Below, in pieces: positions 9,573 through 18,708 of a stretch of 47,052 bases of DNA (position 1 is the first letter of the stretch; every line of letters starts with the position of its first letter). This stretch comes from Methanomassiliicoccales archaeon. Lineage in GTDB: Archaea; Thermoplasmatota; Thermoplasmata; Methanomassiliicoccales; UBA472. A program made the position numbers and the translations under genes. The stretch lies in assembly GCA_028682915.1 (NCBI GenBank), contig JAJRAN010000071.1, positions 1 to 47,052 on the forward strand, read 5' to 3'. The notes under the pieces were generated by a model. That model worked only from the letters and a program-made list of their open reading frames with translations. It did not search any database and was not told the origin of the DNA.

Positions 9573-10046
9573 TTAGAGGAGCAGGACGACGCAGTCCTCG
9601 TCCATTTTCAGCAAAGAGTTGCAAACGTCCTTGATCAGGTGGGAAGTCTCCTCGTCTGGCACTCCAATCAGGGCGCCGATGGCCGAATTGAAGACCTCCT
9701 GCATCCAGACCATCCTCGTCACGAACTCATCGATGTCGTCCCTCGAGCGGAAGTGCATGACATCTACCGGGTAATTGGCATCCACGATCAATGCGGGCAC
9801 GCAAGAATTGATGCAGGCGCACCCTTCACCCTCCAGCTTGATCCGGAGCTCATTTACCAACAGATTGCGCGTTAGGCTCGGGTCCGACGGACGCCAAACG
9901 TTGATGAGCGCAGCCAGACCGGTGAACCCTTCGGGTTTGCTCTTCGCCTTGGCCTTTGTCCTCGGCTTCCTGGGCTTGGCCGGCGACTTCGCCTGCGGGA
10001 CATTCTCCACTGCCGTCAGATGAGGTTCTAGATCAGCTTCGAGCAT
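9573..10046 (-). CDS. Hypothetical protein with basic Ala/Lys/Pro linker
   Basis: 157 aa ORF with plausible codon usage; no recognised domain. Confidence 0.5.
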   Translation of the reverse strand: MLEADLEPHLTAVENVPQAKSPAKPRKPRTKAKAKSKPEGFTGLAALINVWRPSDPSLTRNLLVNELRIKLEGEGCACINSCVPALIVDANYPVDVMHFRSRDDIDEFVTRMVWMQEVFNSAIGALIGVPDEETSHLIKDVCNSLLKMDEDCVVLLL

Positions 10047-10265
10047 CCTATGACTTCCTGGGAGGGTCCTTCTCGTCTCCTCAAATCCAGGAATCCAGCA
10101 TCTTGATTTATATATTGATTCCCCTTGCTATCACATCTGATATTGCACGTGGAAGCTCACATTAGGAATTCTTGGCCGCTAAGGAAAATTGGATTTTCTA
10201 GTAGGTGCTTAGCATTCATGACCGACCTATGGGATGGGCATCGATCGGACGTGGGGTGTTTTGAT

Positions 10266-10589
10266 ATGCCAGTGAAGCAAAAACTGAAGGAAGAAGAGGA
10301 AAAGGTCAAGGGATTCGTCAAGAAAGAAGAGGCGAAGCTGAAAGGCAGGAAGGAAGCTCGGAAAGAGGCGAAGGTGGAGAAGAAGGCCGCCAAATTCGAG
10401 AAGGAGAAGGAGAAGGGACAGAAGAAGGTCGAGAAGGAAGTAATAGGTAAGAGCACGACCAAGAAGATGGAAGAGAGCCTCAAGAAGGACAAGGACAAGC
10501 TCAAGTCGAAGATGCACGAGGAGAACGTCAAGATAAAGGGTAGTTTGAAGAAGACCGAGGACAAGCTGAAAGCCAAAGTCAAATTATGA
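10266..10589 (+). CDS. Lys/Glu-rich, probably helical protein
   Basis: From ATG 10266: MPVKQKLKEEEEKVKGFVKKEEAKLKGRKEARKEAKVEKKAAKFEKEKEKG...; almost entirely K/E/A. Confidence 0.65.
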   Translation: MPVKQKLKEEEEKVKGFVKKEEAKLKGRKEARKEAKVEKKAAKFEKEKEKGQKKVEKEVIGKSTTKKMEESLKKDKDKLKSKMHEENVKIKGSLKKTEDKLKAKVKL

Positions 10590-10647
10590 GCGCGTCAGGC
10601 TGAGCATCGCTTCCTCGGAGCCTCGTAAGCGCTCGGCGTCAGCTGCG

Positions 10648-11580
10648 CTACCCGCCATCCCTGATCTGATCGATGGTGCAGTCCTCAGGCAGCTTGTCGT
10701 CGCGCAGCCTCTTGAAGGAGGGCGCTCTCAGATGGAGCTGCGGGGTGACCTCGAGGTATTCGACCTCGCAGACCATCTCCGGATGGGTCCAGGTGACCAG
10801 CTGGTCCGTGGGGTTGACCACCGGGGCCTCGGCCACCCTGATCGCGTCCAGCCTTTCCTTCAAGGATTCCATGAACGCGTCGGTGAACCCCGTCCCCACC
10901 TTTCCGACGAAGATAATCGAGCCAGCGTCCGCGAGCCCTAGCGCGAGCGAAGAAAGGGGCCTCAACTCCGAGGTGTACCCGACGATTATGCAATCCAGCG
11001 TCCTCGTGGTCTTGACCTTTATCCAGGAAGGCGAGCGGCGGCCCTCTTCGTAGACGGAGTCGATGCGTTTGGCCATCACCCCCTCGATCCCTCTGCGCTT
11101 GGCCAGCTCCCAGAGCTTGACCCCGTCGGTCGAGGAGACGATGGTCCTGAGGGCCTTGCCCTCGGTTATCATGCTCTGGAGCTGCCTGCGGCGCTCGATG
11201 AGGGGGGCGGAGACGAGCTCCAGCCCGTCCCGCATCAGTACATCGAACGCTACGTACGTGGCAGGATGCCTTGCGCTGAGGAGCTTCCTCGCCGAGGGAG
11301 AGGACTGCTCCCGCTTCTGGAGCAGGCGGAAGTCGGGGTTCCCCTTGTTGTCGAAGACCACTATCTCCCCGTCCAGGACGCAGCGCCCGGCCTTGATGTC
11401 CATTATGAAGTCGAGCTCGGGGTAGCGCTCGGTGATGTCCCTCTCCCTCCGGTTGACGAAGATCAGCCGCGAATCCTTGTAGCACATGGCCCTGGTCCCA
11501 TCGAGCTTGGGCTCGTAGAGATAGCCTGGTCGGTTCAGGTCCTCAGGCCTCCCCGGCCGGGCGAGCATAGGCCGGCGCAT
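10648..11580 (-). CDS. ATP-dependent DNA ligase, LigD ligase-domain type (NHEJ)
   Basis: Active site EPKLDGTRAM, CVLDGEIVV, EGVMAKRIDSVYEEGRRSPSWIKVK, then an OB-fold. Confidence 0.92.
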   Translation of the reverse strand: MRRPMLARPGRPEDLNRPGYLYEPKLDGTRAMCYKDSRLIFVNRRERDITERYPELDFIMDIKAGRCVLDGEIVVFDNKGNPDFRLLQKREQSSPSARKLLSARHPATYVAFDVLMRDGLELVSAPLIERRRQLQSMITEGKALRTIVSSTDGVKLWELAKRRGIEGVMAKRIDSVYEEGRRSPSWIKVKTTRTLDCIIVGYTSELRPLSSLALGLADAGSIIFVGKVGTGFTDAFMESLKERLDAIRVAEAPVVNPTDQLVTWTHPEMVCEVEYLEVTPQLHLRAPSFKRLRDDKLPEDCTIDQIRDGG

Positions 11581-11581
11581 C

Positions 11582-12346
11582 TCAGCTCTCCAGGCTGGCC
11601 TTCAACGCGTCAAGCAGGTTCGCGTCGGGAGTGGCCTTGACCTCCTCCTCCACCTGGACCAGGTGCTTGGCGTCCCTGGCCTCGATGGCTTGCTTGAGCC
11701 TCGCCCGGTAGTTGTCCTTGAACTTGGAGAGGTCCAGCTCGCGGACCGTGAGCTTGTCGATGAGCTGCTCCGCCAACTCTAGCTCGTTGCGCTTGTACTG
11801 GGGCTTCTCTCCCGTGCCCTCCAGGCTCTCCATCGACCTTATCTCGTCCAGGTAGTTCAGTGTGGTCAGGAGCATCCCTGGCCCGTAAGGCCCGATGGCG
11901 GCCAAGTACTCACGTTCCCTCAGAACGAAGTTGGCTATGGCCAGCTTTCTGCCGCGCGTCAGGACCTCGCGGAGGAGGAAGAACGCCTTCTGGCCGCCTT
12001 TGTCCGGCCCGAGGTAGTACTGCTGGTCCACCCAGATCCTTTCCAGGCGGTCCTCGGCCACGAATTCCTGTATCTCGATGCTCTCCGACCTTTTCGGCTT
12101 GAGGGAGTTGAGCTCCTGCTTCGAGAGCACGTAGAAGGTCCCCTCGCCCAGGTCGACCCCCTTCACCACCTCGTTCCAGGGGACCTCGTGGTCGTGCTGT
12201 GAGCACCAGCGCCGGTACTCGATGGGGGAGTTGTCCTTCTCATGCAGCAGTTTGAAGTTGACCGGCCGCCGCTCGACGGCGGCGTACATCTTGACAGGTA
12301 TGTTCACTAGGCCGAAGGAGAGCGAGCCGTTCCATATCGCTTTCAT
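11582..12346 (-). CDS. ku: Ku protein (bacterial-type NHEJ end-binding)
   Basis: MKAIWNGSLSFGLVNIPVKMYAAVERRPVNFKLLHEKDNSPIEYRRWC..., classic Ku start; stop is 2 bp from the ligase start. Confidence 0.93.
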   Translation of the reverse strand: MKAIWNGSLSFGLVNIPVKMYAAVERRPVNFKLLHEKDNSPIEYRRWCSQHDHEVPWNEVVKGVDLGEGTFYVLSKQELNSLKPKRSESIEIQEFVAEDRLERIWVDQQYYLGPDKGGQKAFFLLREVLTRGRKLAIANFVLREREYLAAIGPYGPGMLLTTLNYLDEIRSMESLEGTGEKPQYKRNELELAEQLIDKLTVRELDLSKFKDNYRARLKQAIEARDAKHLVQVEEEVKATPDANLLDALKASLES

Positions 12347-12472
12347 CTTTGCACCGAGTGAATCAATTCCTCCCTCCCCGAAATAATGCTTCTTGTCGGA
12401 CCGGGGCTTAACGACGATTACCATAGCTCGCGCATCGATTGGTTTAATAATCCCCGAGCGGCATTCGCGACC

Positions 12473-13051
12473 ATGGCCAGGTTGATGAGCCCAGGCAATT
12501 TGATCATCGTGGCTAGCCTGCAACTGCTGCTCCTGGTCAATATCGCCGAGTTCCTCTATCCAGGATACAGCGTCTCATCGAACTACATCAGCGACTTGGG
12601 GGTCGGCCCTTCCCCCTCGAAGGAGATTTTCACACTGGGAGTCTTGGCGTTCGGGCTCCTCATCCTGCTGGCCGCGGCATTGCTGTACGAGCGGAAGGGG
12701 TCCTATCTCTGGCTCTTCTTCGCCATCTCAGGGGTTGGAGCGCTGGGCGTCGCCGTCTTCAACGAGGACACGGGCGCCCCCCATGCGCTTTTCGCCGTCA
12801 TGGCCTTCGCCTTCGGCTGCCTGGCGGCGGTCTACGCCTTCAGGATAACCAAGCCCATGTTCTCCTACATCTCGCTTGCGCTGGGGTTGATCGGCCTGGC
12901 CGCTTTCGTCCTACTGGGGATGGGCGTGTACCTCGGCCTCGGTCCCGGAGGGATGGAACGGATGATCTTCTACCCGGGAGTGCTCTGGGCATTGGCCTAC
13001 GGCGTCCGGATCCAAGCCCTGGAAGATAAGAGGAGGACCGGTCCTACCTGA
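12473..13051 (+). CDS. DUF998 family membrane protein
   Basis: 6 TM; EFLYPGYSVSSNYISDLGVGPS motif; start ATG 12473. Confidence 0.8.
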   Translation: MARLMSPGNLIIVASLQLLLLVNIAEFLYPGYSVSSNYISDLGVGPSPSKEIFTLGVLAFGLLILLAAALLYERKGSYLWLFFAISGVGALGVAVFNEDTGAPHALFAVMAFAFGCLAAVYAFRITKPMFSYISLALGLIGLAAFVLLGMGVYLGLGPGGMERMIFYPGVLWALAYGVRIQALEDKRRTGPT

Positions 13052-13891
13052 TCAGAGCAGATGAAAATCGGAAGGATGATGCTTCCTCAGCGAGCTCTCC
13101 TCCATCATCAGCTTGGCGGTGAGGTAGCTCGCTTCCACGGCGGCGAGGGTGCAGCGCTCCTCGCGGTTGCCGAGCCCGAAGGTGTTCGCGAACTCCTCGG
13201 CCTGCTTGTGGAATAGGGCGTCGTCGCCCAATCCCGTAACCAGCATGACCACCTTGCTGTAGTCCATGCATTGGAACACTATCCTCGCCTCCTCGGGGTC
13301 GATGGGGTCGTGCAGCAGCTGGGTCTCGACCATGAAATGGCGCCAGTTCGCCGCCCACATGGTGTTCATGGTGTAACCCCCCTTGTCCCGGAGCAGGAAG
13401 TTGCGATACTCCTCCGCCCCGCCCAGGACCGCCCCGATGCAATCGTCGACTATCAGCCCCTTCGAGTCCCGCAGGATGACGACCGGCGCGCCGATCTCGT
13501 CAGCGACCTTGTCTATGGCGCGGAAGGCGTTGCCACAGACGCCGTAGAAGATGAGGATGGAATCGCACAGCGGGGCGATCCCCTTAGCGCTCGCCACCAC
13601 GTCCGCGCGCAGGTGGGCAGGGCTCTGATGCAGCTCGATGGGCTTGACCCAGACTATCGCGGAGGCCCCCTCCTCGGGAAGCTTGGCGGCCAATTCCTCC
13701 GCCACTACCTCGACCACATTGGCCACGCCGCCCTGGCGCAGCTTGGAGGCGATCCCCTCTGCCTTGGGGGAGTCGACCACCAGGACTGCCTCCAGCTCCT
13801 TGTCCTGGCATAGGACGTGGGCGACCTCGTCCTCCAGGACCTGGCAGCCGATGAGCCCCAGCACCCTCCGGCCCCACCCCTGAGCCTCCAT
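13052..13891 (-). CDS. DUF1638 protein (methyltransferase-associated)
   Basis: LIGCQVLEDEVAHVL, ILIFYGVCGNAF, VVILRDSKGLIVDDCIGAVLGG; next to a MtaA/MtbA homolog. Confidence 0.8.
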   Translation of the reverse strand: MEAQGWGRRVLGLIGCQVLEDEVAHVLCQDKELEAVLVVDSPKAEGIASKLRQGGVANVVEVVAEELAAKLPEEGASAIVWVKPIELHQSPAHLRADVVASAKGIAPLCDSILIFYGVCGNAFRAIDKVADEIGAPVVILRDSKGLIVDDCIGAVLGGAEEYRNFLLRDKGGYTMNTMWAANWRHFMVETQLLHDPIDPEEARIVFQCMDYSKVVMLVTGLGDDALFHKQAEEFANTFGLGNREERCTLAAVEASYLTAKLMMEESSLRKHHPSDFHLL

Positions 13892-13894
13892 CGG

Positions 13895-14920
13895 TCACCT
13901 CCCCTTGGCGCCGAAGCGCTTGGTGGCCTCCACCATGGCCTTGAGATTGGCGAGAGGCGTCTCCAGGGCCAGCCCGCACCCGGGGGCGACGGCGTCCGTC
14001 CCCGCCTCAAGGCAGCGCATGGTCGCGGAGGTCACCTCCTGTGGCGAGCCCTTGAGCAAGGTGGTGCTCGGGCATATGTTCCCCAGCACCGCCGCCTTGC
14101 CATGGCAGACCGTTTTGGCGTAAGAGATCTCCACCTCGTGGTCGACGCTGATGCCGTTGGCTCCCGTTCCCGCCATCATGGGCAGGATGGCCGTGGTATC
14201 GCCGCATATGTGCAGGATGAGGGGGATGCCGAGCTTCTCTACCTCCTTGCACACCTTGGCCTGATAGGGCATGGCGAACTCTCGGTACTGGTCGGGCGAG
14301 AGGAAGTCCCCGCTGGCGAAGGCGTCCACCATGGTTATCACGTCCGCGCCCGCCTCGCTCGCCGCCTCAGCGTAGGAGATGGCGAAGCTCTTGGCCGTGT
14401 GCATGACCGCCTTGAGGAAGATCGGGTCCTGGTACATGTCCATCATGGCCGCCTGGTCCCCGATCAGTTGGAAGGCGAGCATGTGCGGCGAGACCATGCC
14501 GCATATGATCGGCGTCTCCCTCGCCTTGCCCTTCAATGACCTTATGGCCTGGAGGACGATGGGCACCTTTCCGGAGCGGGCTGGTTCAGGCACCTCCATG
14601 GCCTCGAAGTCTTCCCGCCGGGGGACCCGGTTGCTAAGGATCGTCGGGCCCCGGCGCAGCTTCCGGTCGGCGGTCACGGCGCCGAAAGCCGAGGCGTCCA
14701 CCGAGACCTCGAACGGCACCCGGATGCTCTCCAAGCCTGCGACCTCATGGGCCGCAAGCGCCAGCTGGCACATGAGCCCGGGGTCCTCGTGGGCATCGGG
14801 CCAGAAGGCGCCCGACGCCTTCATCAGGTCCAGGGTGCCGGTCTGCATGGGGCAGACGCAGGGAGGCCGGTCCACCTTCCCGAGGCGGAGGACCTCCATA
14901 AGCCGCTCTCTCTCGCTCAT
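13895..14920 (-). CDS. Uroporphyrinogen decarboxylase-family methylcobamide:CoM methyltransferase-like protein (MtaA/MtbA/CmuA type)
   Basis: MSERERLMEVLRLGKVDRPPCVCPMQT, zinc motif LILHICGDT...VAPGCGLALETPL. Confidence 0.85.
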   Translation of the reverse strand: MSERERLMEVLRLGKVDRPPCVCPMQTGTLDLMKASGAFWPDAHEDPGLMCQLALAAHEVAGLESIRVPFEVSVDASAFGAVTADRKLRRGPTILSNRVPRREDFEAMEVPEPARSGKVPIVLQAIRSLKGKARETPIICGMVSPHMLAFQLIGDQAAMMDMYQDPIFLKAVMHTAKSFAISYAEAASEAGADVITMVDAFASGDFLSPDQYREFAMPYQAKVCKEVEKLGIPLILHICGDTTAILPMMAGTGANGISVDHEVEISYAKTVCHGKAAVLGNICPSTTLLKGSPQEVTSATMRCLEAGTDAVAPGCGLALETPLANLKAMVEATKRFGAKGR

Positions 14921-14927
14921 TTCGCCC

Positions 14928-15647
14928 TCACTGCGACTTGGGAGGTATGAGCACCAGCTTGCGGATGCCGTACAACATGGCTATGATGACCACCCCCAAG
15001 GTCAAGGCGATGCCGCCCATCGCCAGGAAGAAGGACAACGGGTCCCCGGTCGCGGAAATGGCGGCGATGGCCCCGGATATGCTGGCCTGCATAGAGACCA
15101 CCACTACCGCGAAAATGCCTACGAAAACACCGAAGGTCTCGATCACCCTCACGAAATAGGTACGGATGACCTGGTCGTGGTCCGCGATGCGGGTGCGCAC
15201 CCCGTTCATCTCGCCCTCCAGCGCCTTCTGGCTCGCCTCGAGGTTCTGGCGCATGGTCTCGAGGTCGCCCTTGATGCGGTCGTACGTCTCGATCAGCCGG
15301 GACTCGATCTCCTTGGCGGAGACGACGCCCTTGACCTCCTTCTCCTCCAGCCCTTGGAGGCGCTCGATGCCGGTCGAGGTGATCTTCAACCTCTTGGTCT
15401 CGGTCTTGCCGAAGGGGGCCTTGATGATGGTCTCCTCGACCAGGCCGCTATCCCTCAGCACGACGATGTCCTTGGTAATCTGGTCGACGGTCGCGTCCTT
15501 GATGACCTTCTGCACCGCCGCGATGAGGACTATGTCGTCGACCTTGATCGGATAGAACTCCCTCAAGCTCTTGAGGATCTGTTTCTGGATCTCAGTGTCC
15601 GCGCCCTTCTCTCCCACCATCGGAACCACCTCCTCCCTTGGCCCCAA
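14928..15647 (-). CDS. Membrane-anchored winged-helix/coiled-coil protein
   Basis: N-terminal wHTH-like (TVDQITKDIVVLRDSGLVEETII), central coiled coil, two C-terminal TM helices. Confidence 0.65.
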   Translation of the reverse strand: MGPREEVVPMVGEKGADTEIQKQILKSLREFYPIKVDDIVLIAAVQKVIKDATVDQITKDIVVLRDSGLVEETIIKAPFGKTETKRLKITSTGIERLQGLEEKEVKGVVSAKEIESRLIETYDRIKGDLETMRQNLEASQKALEGEMNGVRTRIADHDQVIRTYFVRVIETFGVFVGIFAVVVVSMQASISGAIAAISATGDPLSFFLAMGGIALTLGVVIIAMLYGIRKLVLIPPKSQ

Positions 15648-15729
15648 GTGGAGCCAAGCCCATTCTAGCGTCTACATTCGGGTTAAACGATATAATTACT
15701 TTCGCCCTAGGTCCGATGGTGGGGCGAGC

Positions 15730-16023
15730 TCAATCGCCGGAGGGGCGGCGGGATAGCTCCAGGAGGCTGGATTCGACCGCGCCCCAGTCCGGGCACTCCA
15801 TGACCTCGCTCTCCACTGAGTAGGTGTTGTCCGGGGTCGGGTTATCGAAATGGATGACCAGAATGCGGAACCCTCCGTCCTTGAAGCCCTCCGACTTAGG
15901 AGTGGCGACCACGGATGCCCCCACCCCGTTGGGGAAGCGGTAGATCTTGTGGATGCGCGTGCCCAGCTTGCACCCGCAGATGCACTTGGCATTGAGGTCT
16001 ACCTCGTACTCGTCAAAATCCAC
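15730..16023 (-). CDS. Hypothetical protein with CxCxC cluster
   Basis: 97 aa ORF MDFDEYEVDLNAKCICGCKLGTR... Confidence 0.5.
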   Translation of the reverse strand: MDFDEYEVDLNAKCICGCKLGTRIHKIYRFPNGVGASVVATPKSEGFKDGGFRILVIHFDNPTPDNTYSVESEVMECPDWGAVESSLLELSRRPSGD

Positions 16024-16110
16024 TTTAACGACCTGGCCGATATGGGAACGGCGATTGCGTAGATAACCGTTCCCCAGGGACGGAAGCGTGTTCCCGGCCC
16101 ATATCGAGGG

Positions 16111-17070
16111 TCACAGCAGGGAGATGGTCCCGGCCACCCTCAACTTGCCCCCGTCCAGGTAGCAGAGAGTGCCGCGCGCTCCCGGTGGATGGACCAGCTC
16201 CTTCTCTAGCACCAATTCCAGGCGGGGCTTGCGCCAATCGGCGCCATTGTCCACCATCGCCACCCGGGCGGGCAGGAACTGCATCCAGTGGCCGACATGC
16301 ATTACCATCCCCTCCTTGAGGGGTGAGGGCCAGTACTTGGAGAGGGAGGCGTTGACGATGATCCTGTCCTCGCATCTCACGTCGTCCTGATTGGAAAGGA
16401 CGCAGCCGCGGTCCAGCTCCTCGGCTTCGATGCCCTTGAGGGCCAGCCCCACCCGGTCTCCGACCGTGGCGACCTCGAAGTCGTCGTCGTGCTTCTGGAT
16501 GGAGCGCACCTGCGCTGACTTCTTCCCAGGCAGCACGCGGAGGTCGTCGTGCCTATGGACCGTACCCCTGACCACATGCCCCAGGACCACCGTGCCCACG
16601 CCCTTCACGTTGAAGAAGTGGTCGATGGGGACGGACCCGGACGCGGAGACGGCTTCATCGGCCTTCTTCGAGGCCTCCTCGAGATACGACTCCCTCAAGG
16701 CCACGAAGTCCTCCTTCTCGAGCGAGTAGCGTTCCAGGACCGTCCCCTTGATCAGTGGGGCGAGCTTCTCCGGGGCGATGAAATTCCTTAGGATGATGCG
16801 CCCGCGTAAGACTCCGAGAGCGTCCAGCATCAGTACGCACTCTCCGAACTGGGCGTTCACCTCCTCGACCACCACCAGGGCAGCGTCGGCGATGGAGCAG
16901 GCATAGAAGAGGGGAGCGAGCCGCTCTGGATACTTGGTGGGCTCGATGAAGCTCACCGTGTCCTCGCCCTTCTTCACGTCATAGAGCGTGATGTCAGTGG
17001 AGGTCCCTTTCTTCGCCATCTCCTTGGCGTAGTCTAGGGGCCCGATGACCGCTACCGTGAGGTTCGGCAT
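16111..17070 (-). CDS. SelB/EF-Tu-like protein with degenerate G domain (SelBL-like)
   Basis: From MPNLTVAVIG (17070): no GHVDHGKT P-loop, but EF-Tu domain II features DHFFNVKGVGTVVLGHVVRGTVHRHDDLRVLPGKKSAQVRSIQKHDDD are retained. Confidence 0.8.
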   Translation of the reverse strand: MPNLTVAVIGPLDYAKEMAKKGTSTDITLYDVKKGEDTVSFIEPTKYPERLAPLFYACSIADAALVVVEEVNAQFGECVLMLDALGVLRGRIILRNFIAPEKLAPLIKGTVLERYSLEKEDFVALRESYLEEASKKADEAVSASGSVPIDHFFNVKGVGTVVLGHVVRGTVHRHDDLRVLPGKKSAQVRSIQKHDDDFEVATVGDRVGLALKGIEAEELDRGCVLSNQDDVRCEDRIIVNASLSKYWPSPLKEGMVMHVGHWMQFLPARVAMVDNGADWRKPRLELVLEKELVHPPGARGTLCYLDGGKLRVAGTISLL

Positions 17071-17181
17071 GCAACCCGGTAGAGGGGTTTCGCATATTAC
17101 GCTTGCGCTTCGCGCCACCACCTTTTATTCCCACATACCTCAATGGGTTCCCCGCAGGAGGGCCGGTCGGGGCGAAGGGCA

Positions 17182-18690
17182 ATGACCAACATGAGGGTGG
17201 CGATCATCGGCGCGGGGCTTTCAGGCCTGGCAGCCGGATGCTACGCCAGGATGAACGACCATCAGGCCATAATCTTCGACCAGCTGGGCTGGCCTGGTGG
17301 CCTCGCCCGTTCCTGGAACAGGGAGGGCTTCCGCATGGACCCCGGCCCTGACCTCATCTGGGGGCACGAGCAAGGCACCTCCACGCATGTGTTGCTGAGG
17401 GAGCTGGGCGTCTTTCCAAGGAGGGGCGTGTCGCTCGTCCGATGGGGGGTCACCGACGAGAAGGGCCAACGCAAGGTCGAAATCACCTCCCCTTTGAAGG
17501 ACCTAGAAAGAGAGCTCAAGAGGATGGCCCCCGCCGACGTCGACCTGATCGAGGATGCCATGGACGCATGCTCCTCGATGGAGGCGGGAGGGCTATTGGA
17601 CACTTTGGCTTCGGTACCATCAGACCTGGGCGGGCTCTCCACGTCCCTATCGGTGCGATGGAAGGAGCGGCGTTACCTGAGCTACCTCCGAGGGGCTTGG
17701 ACCGAGCCGATGGCGGAATGGTCCGAGCGGTTCCAGGACCCCTTCTTGCAGCGCATGATGTCCTCGCTCTGCGCTCCCGAGTCCCCTGCATGGCTGGGCA
17801 TGGCCATGCTCTCGCTGGCGACGAAGGGCGAGCTGGCAAGACTGGACGACGGCGCCGACGGCCTGGTCGGCTCCCTGGTCGACCGCTACATGAGCCTGGG
17901 AGGCAGGTTCGGGCTCCGATCCATGGTGAAGGAGATCGTGGTCGAAGGTGACGAGGTCAAAGGCCTCAGGCTGAGCGACGGTACGATCGAGGAAGCGGAA
18001 AGGGTCATCACGGCCTCCGACGGCAGGGAAGTGATCTACAGGATGCTGGACAGGAGGTTCTTGGACGATGAGATCGAGCGGAGGCACCGTGAATGGAAGC
18101 CCTCGACCCCGCAGGTCTCTGTCTCCATCGGAACGTCAAGGCCGATGGAGGGGCTACTGCCCATGGCCACGGTGCTCCTCGACAGCCCTCTGGCGATGGG
18201 CACCACCCCGAACCTCAGCATGTTGGTTAGGAGCTACGACTCATCCGGTGGCTACGCCCCTGCGGGAAAGGGCCTGGTCTGCGCGACCCTCAAGAGCGAT
18301 TGGCAGTTCTGGTACAAGCTCCGCGCCCTCGATAGGAGGATGTACGAAGAGGAGAAGGCCAGAGTGGGAGGCGAAATCCTCAAGCGACTGGAGCTCCTGC
18401 TCCCCGGCCTTTCCCAAGAGACGGAGCTGGTCGAGGTTTCCACTCCCTTCAGCGCCTGGAAGGTCAACCTCGGCCACGAGGGCGCCCCGAGCGGCTGGTC
18501 CCTGACCGAGGAGGCCATGTCCTCCCGGACGATACGGACCTTGCCTGGGCTGAAGGGACTCTACATGGCGGGGCCTTGGGCCGTGCCGGCGTTGGGGACC
18601 CAAGGCTGCATGTTCACCGGTAAGCACGCGGTGCAGAAGATGTGCCACGACGAGGGTAGGGCGTTCAAGGCCATCGCTCCCCTGGGCTGA
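17182..18690 (+). CDS. FAD-dependent phytoene desaturase-like oxidoreductase
   Basis: MRVAIIGAGLSGLAAGCYARMNDHQAIIFDQLGWPGGLARSW dinucleotide-binding motif; C-terminal LYMAGPWAVPALGTQGCMFTGKHAVQ. Confidence 0.82.
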   Translation: MTNMRVAIIGAGLSGLAAGCYARMNDHQAIIFDQLGWPGGLARSWNREGFRMDPGPDLIWGHEQGTSTHVLLRELGVFPRRGVSLVRWGVTDEKGQRKVEITSPLKDLERELKRMAPADVDLIEDAMDACSSMEAGGLLDTLASVPSDLGGLSTSLSVRWKERRYLSYLRGAWTEPMAEWSERFQDPFLQRMMSSLCAPESPAWLGMAMLSLATKGELARLDDGADGLVGSLVDRYMSLGGRFGLRSMVKEIVVEGDEVKGLRLSDGTIEEAERVITASDGREVIYRMLDRRFLDDEIERRHREWKPSTPQVSVSIGTSRPMEGLLPMATVLLDSPLAMGTTPNLSMLVRSYDSSGGYAPAGKGLVCATLKSDWQFWYKLRALDRRMYEEEKARVGGEILKRLELLLPGLSQETELVEVSTPFSAWKVNLGHEGAPSGWSLTEEAMSSRTIRTLPGLKGLYMAGPWAVPALGTQGCMFTGKHAVQKMCHDEGRAFKAIAPLG

Positions 18691-18708
18691 TCTCGCCGTT
18701 AGCCTTTC

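Noticed and set aside
14379-15668. 429-aa plus-strand ORF
   Set aside because: Antisense across two well-supported minus-strand genes; low-complexity translation.
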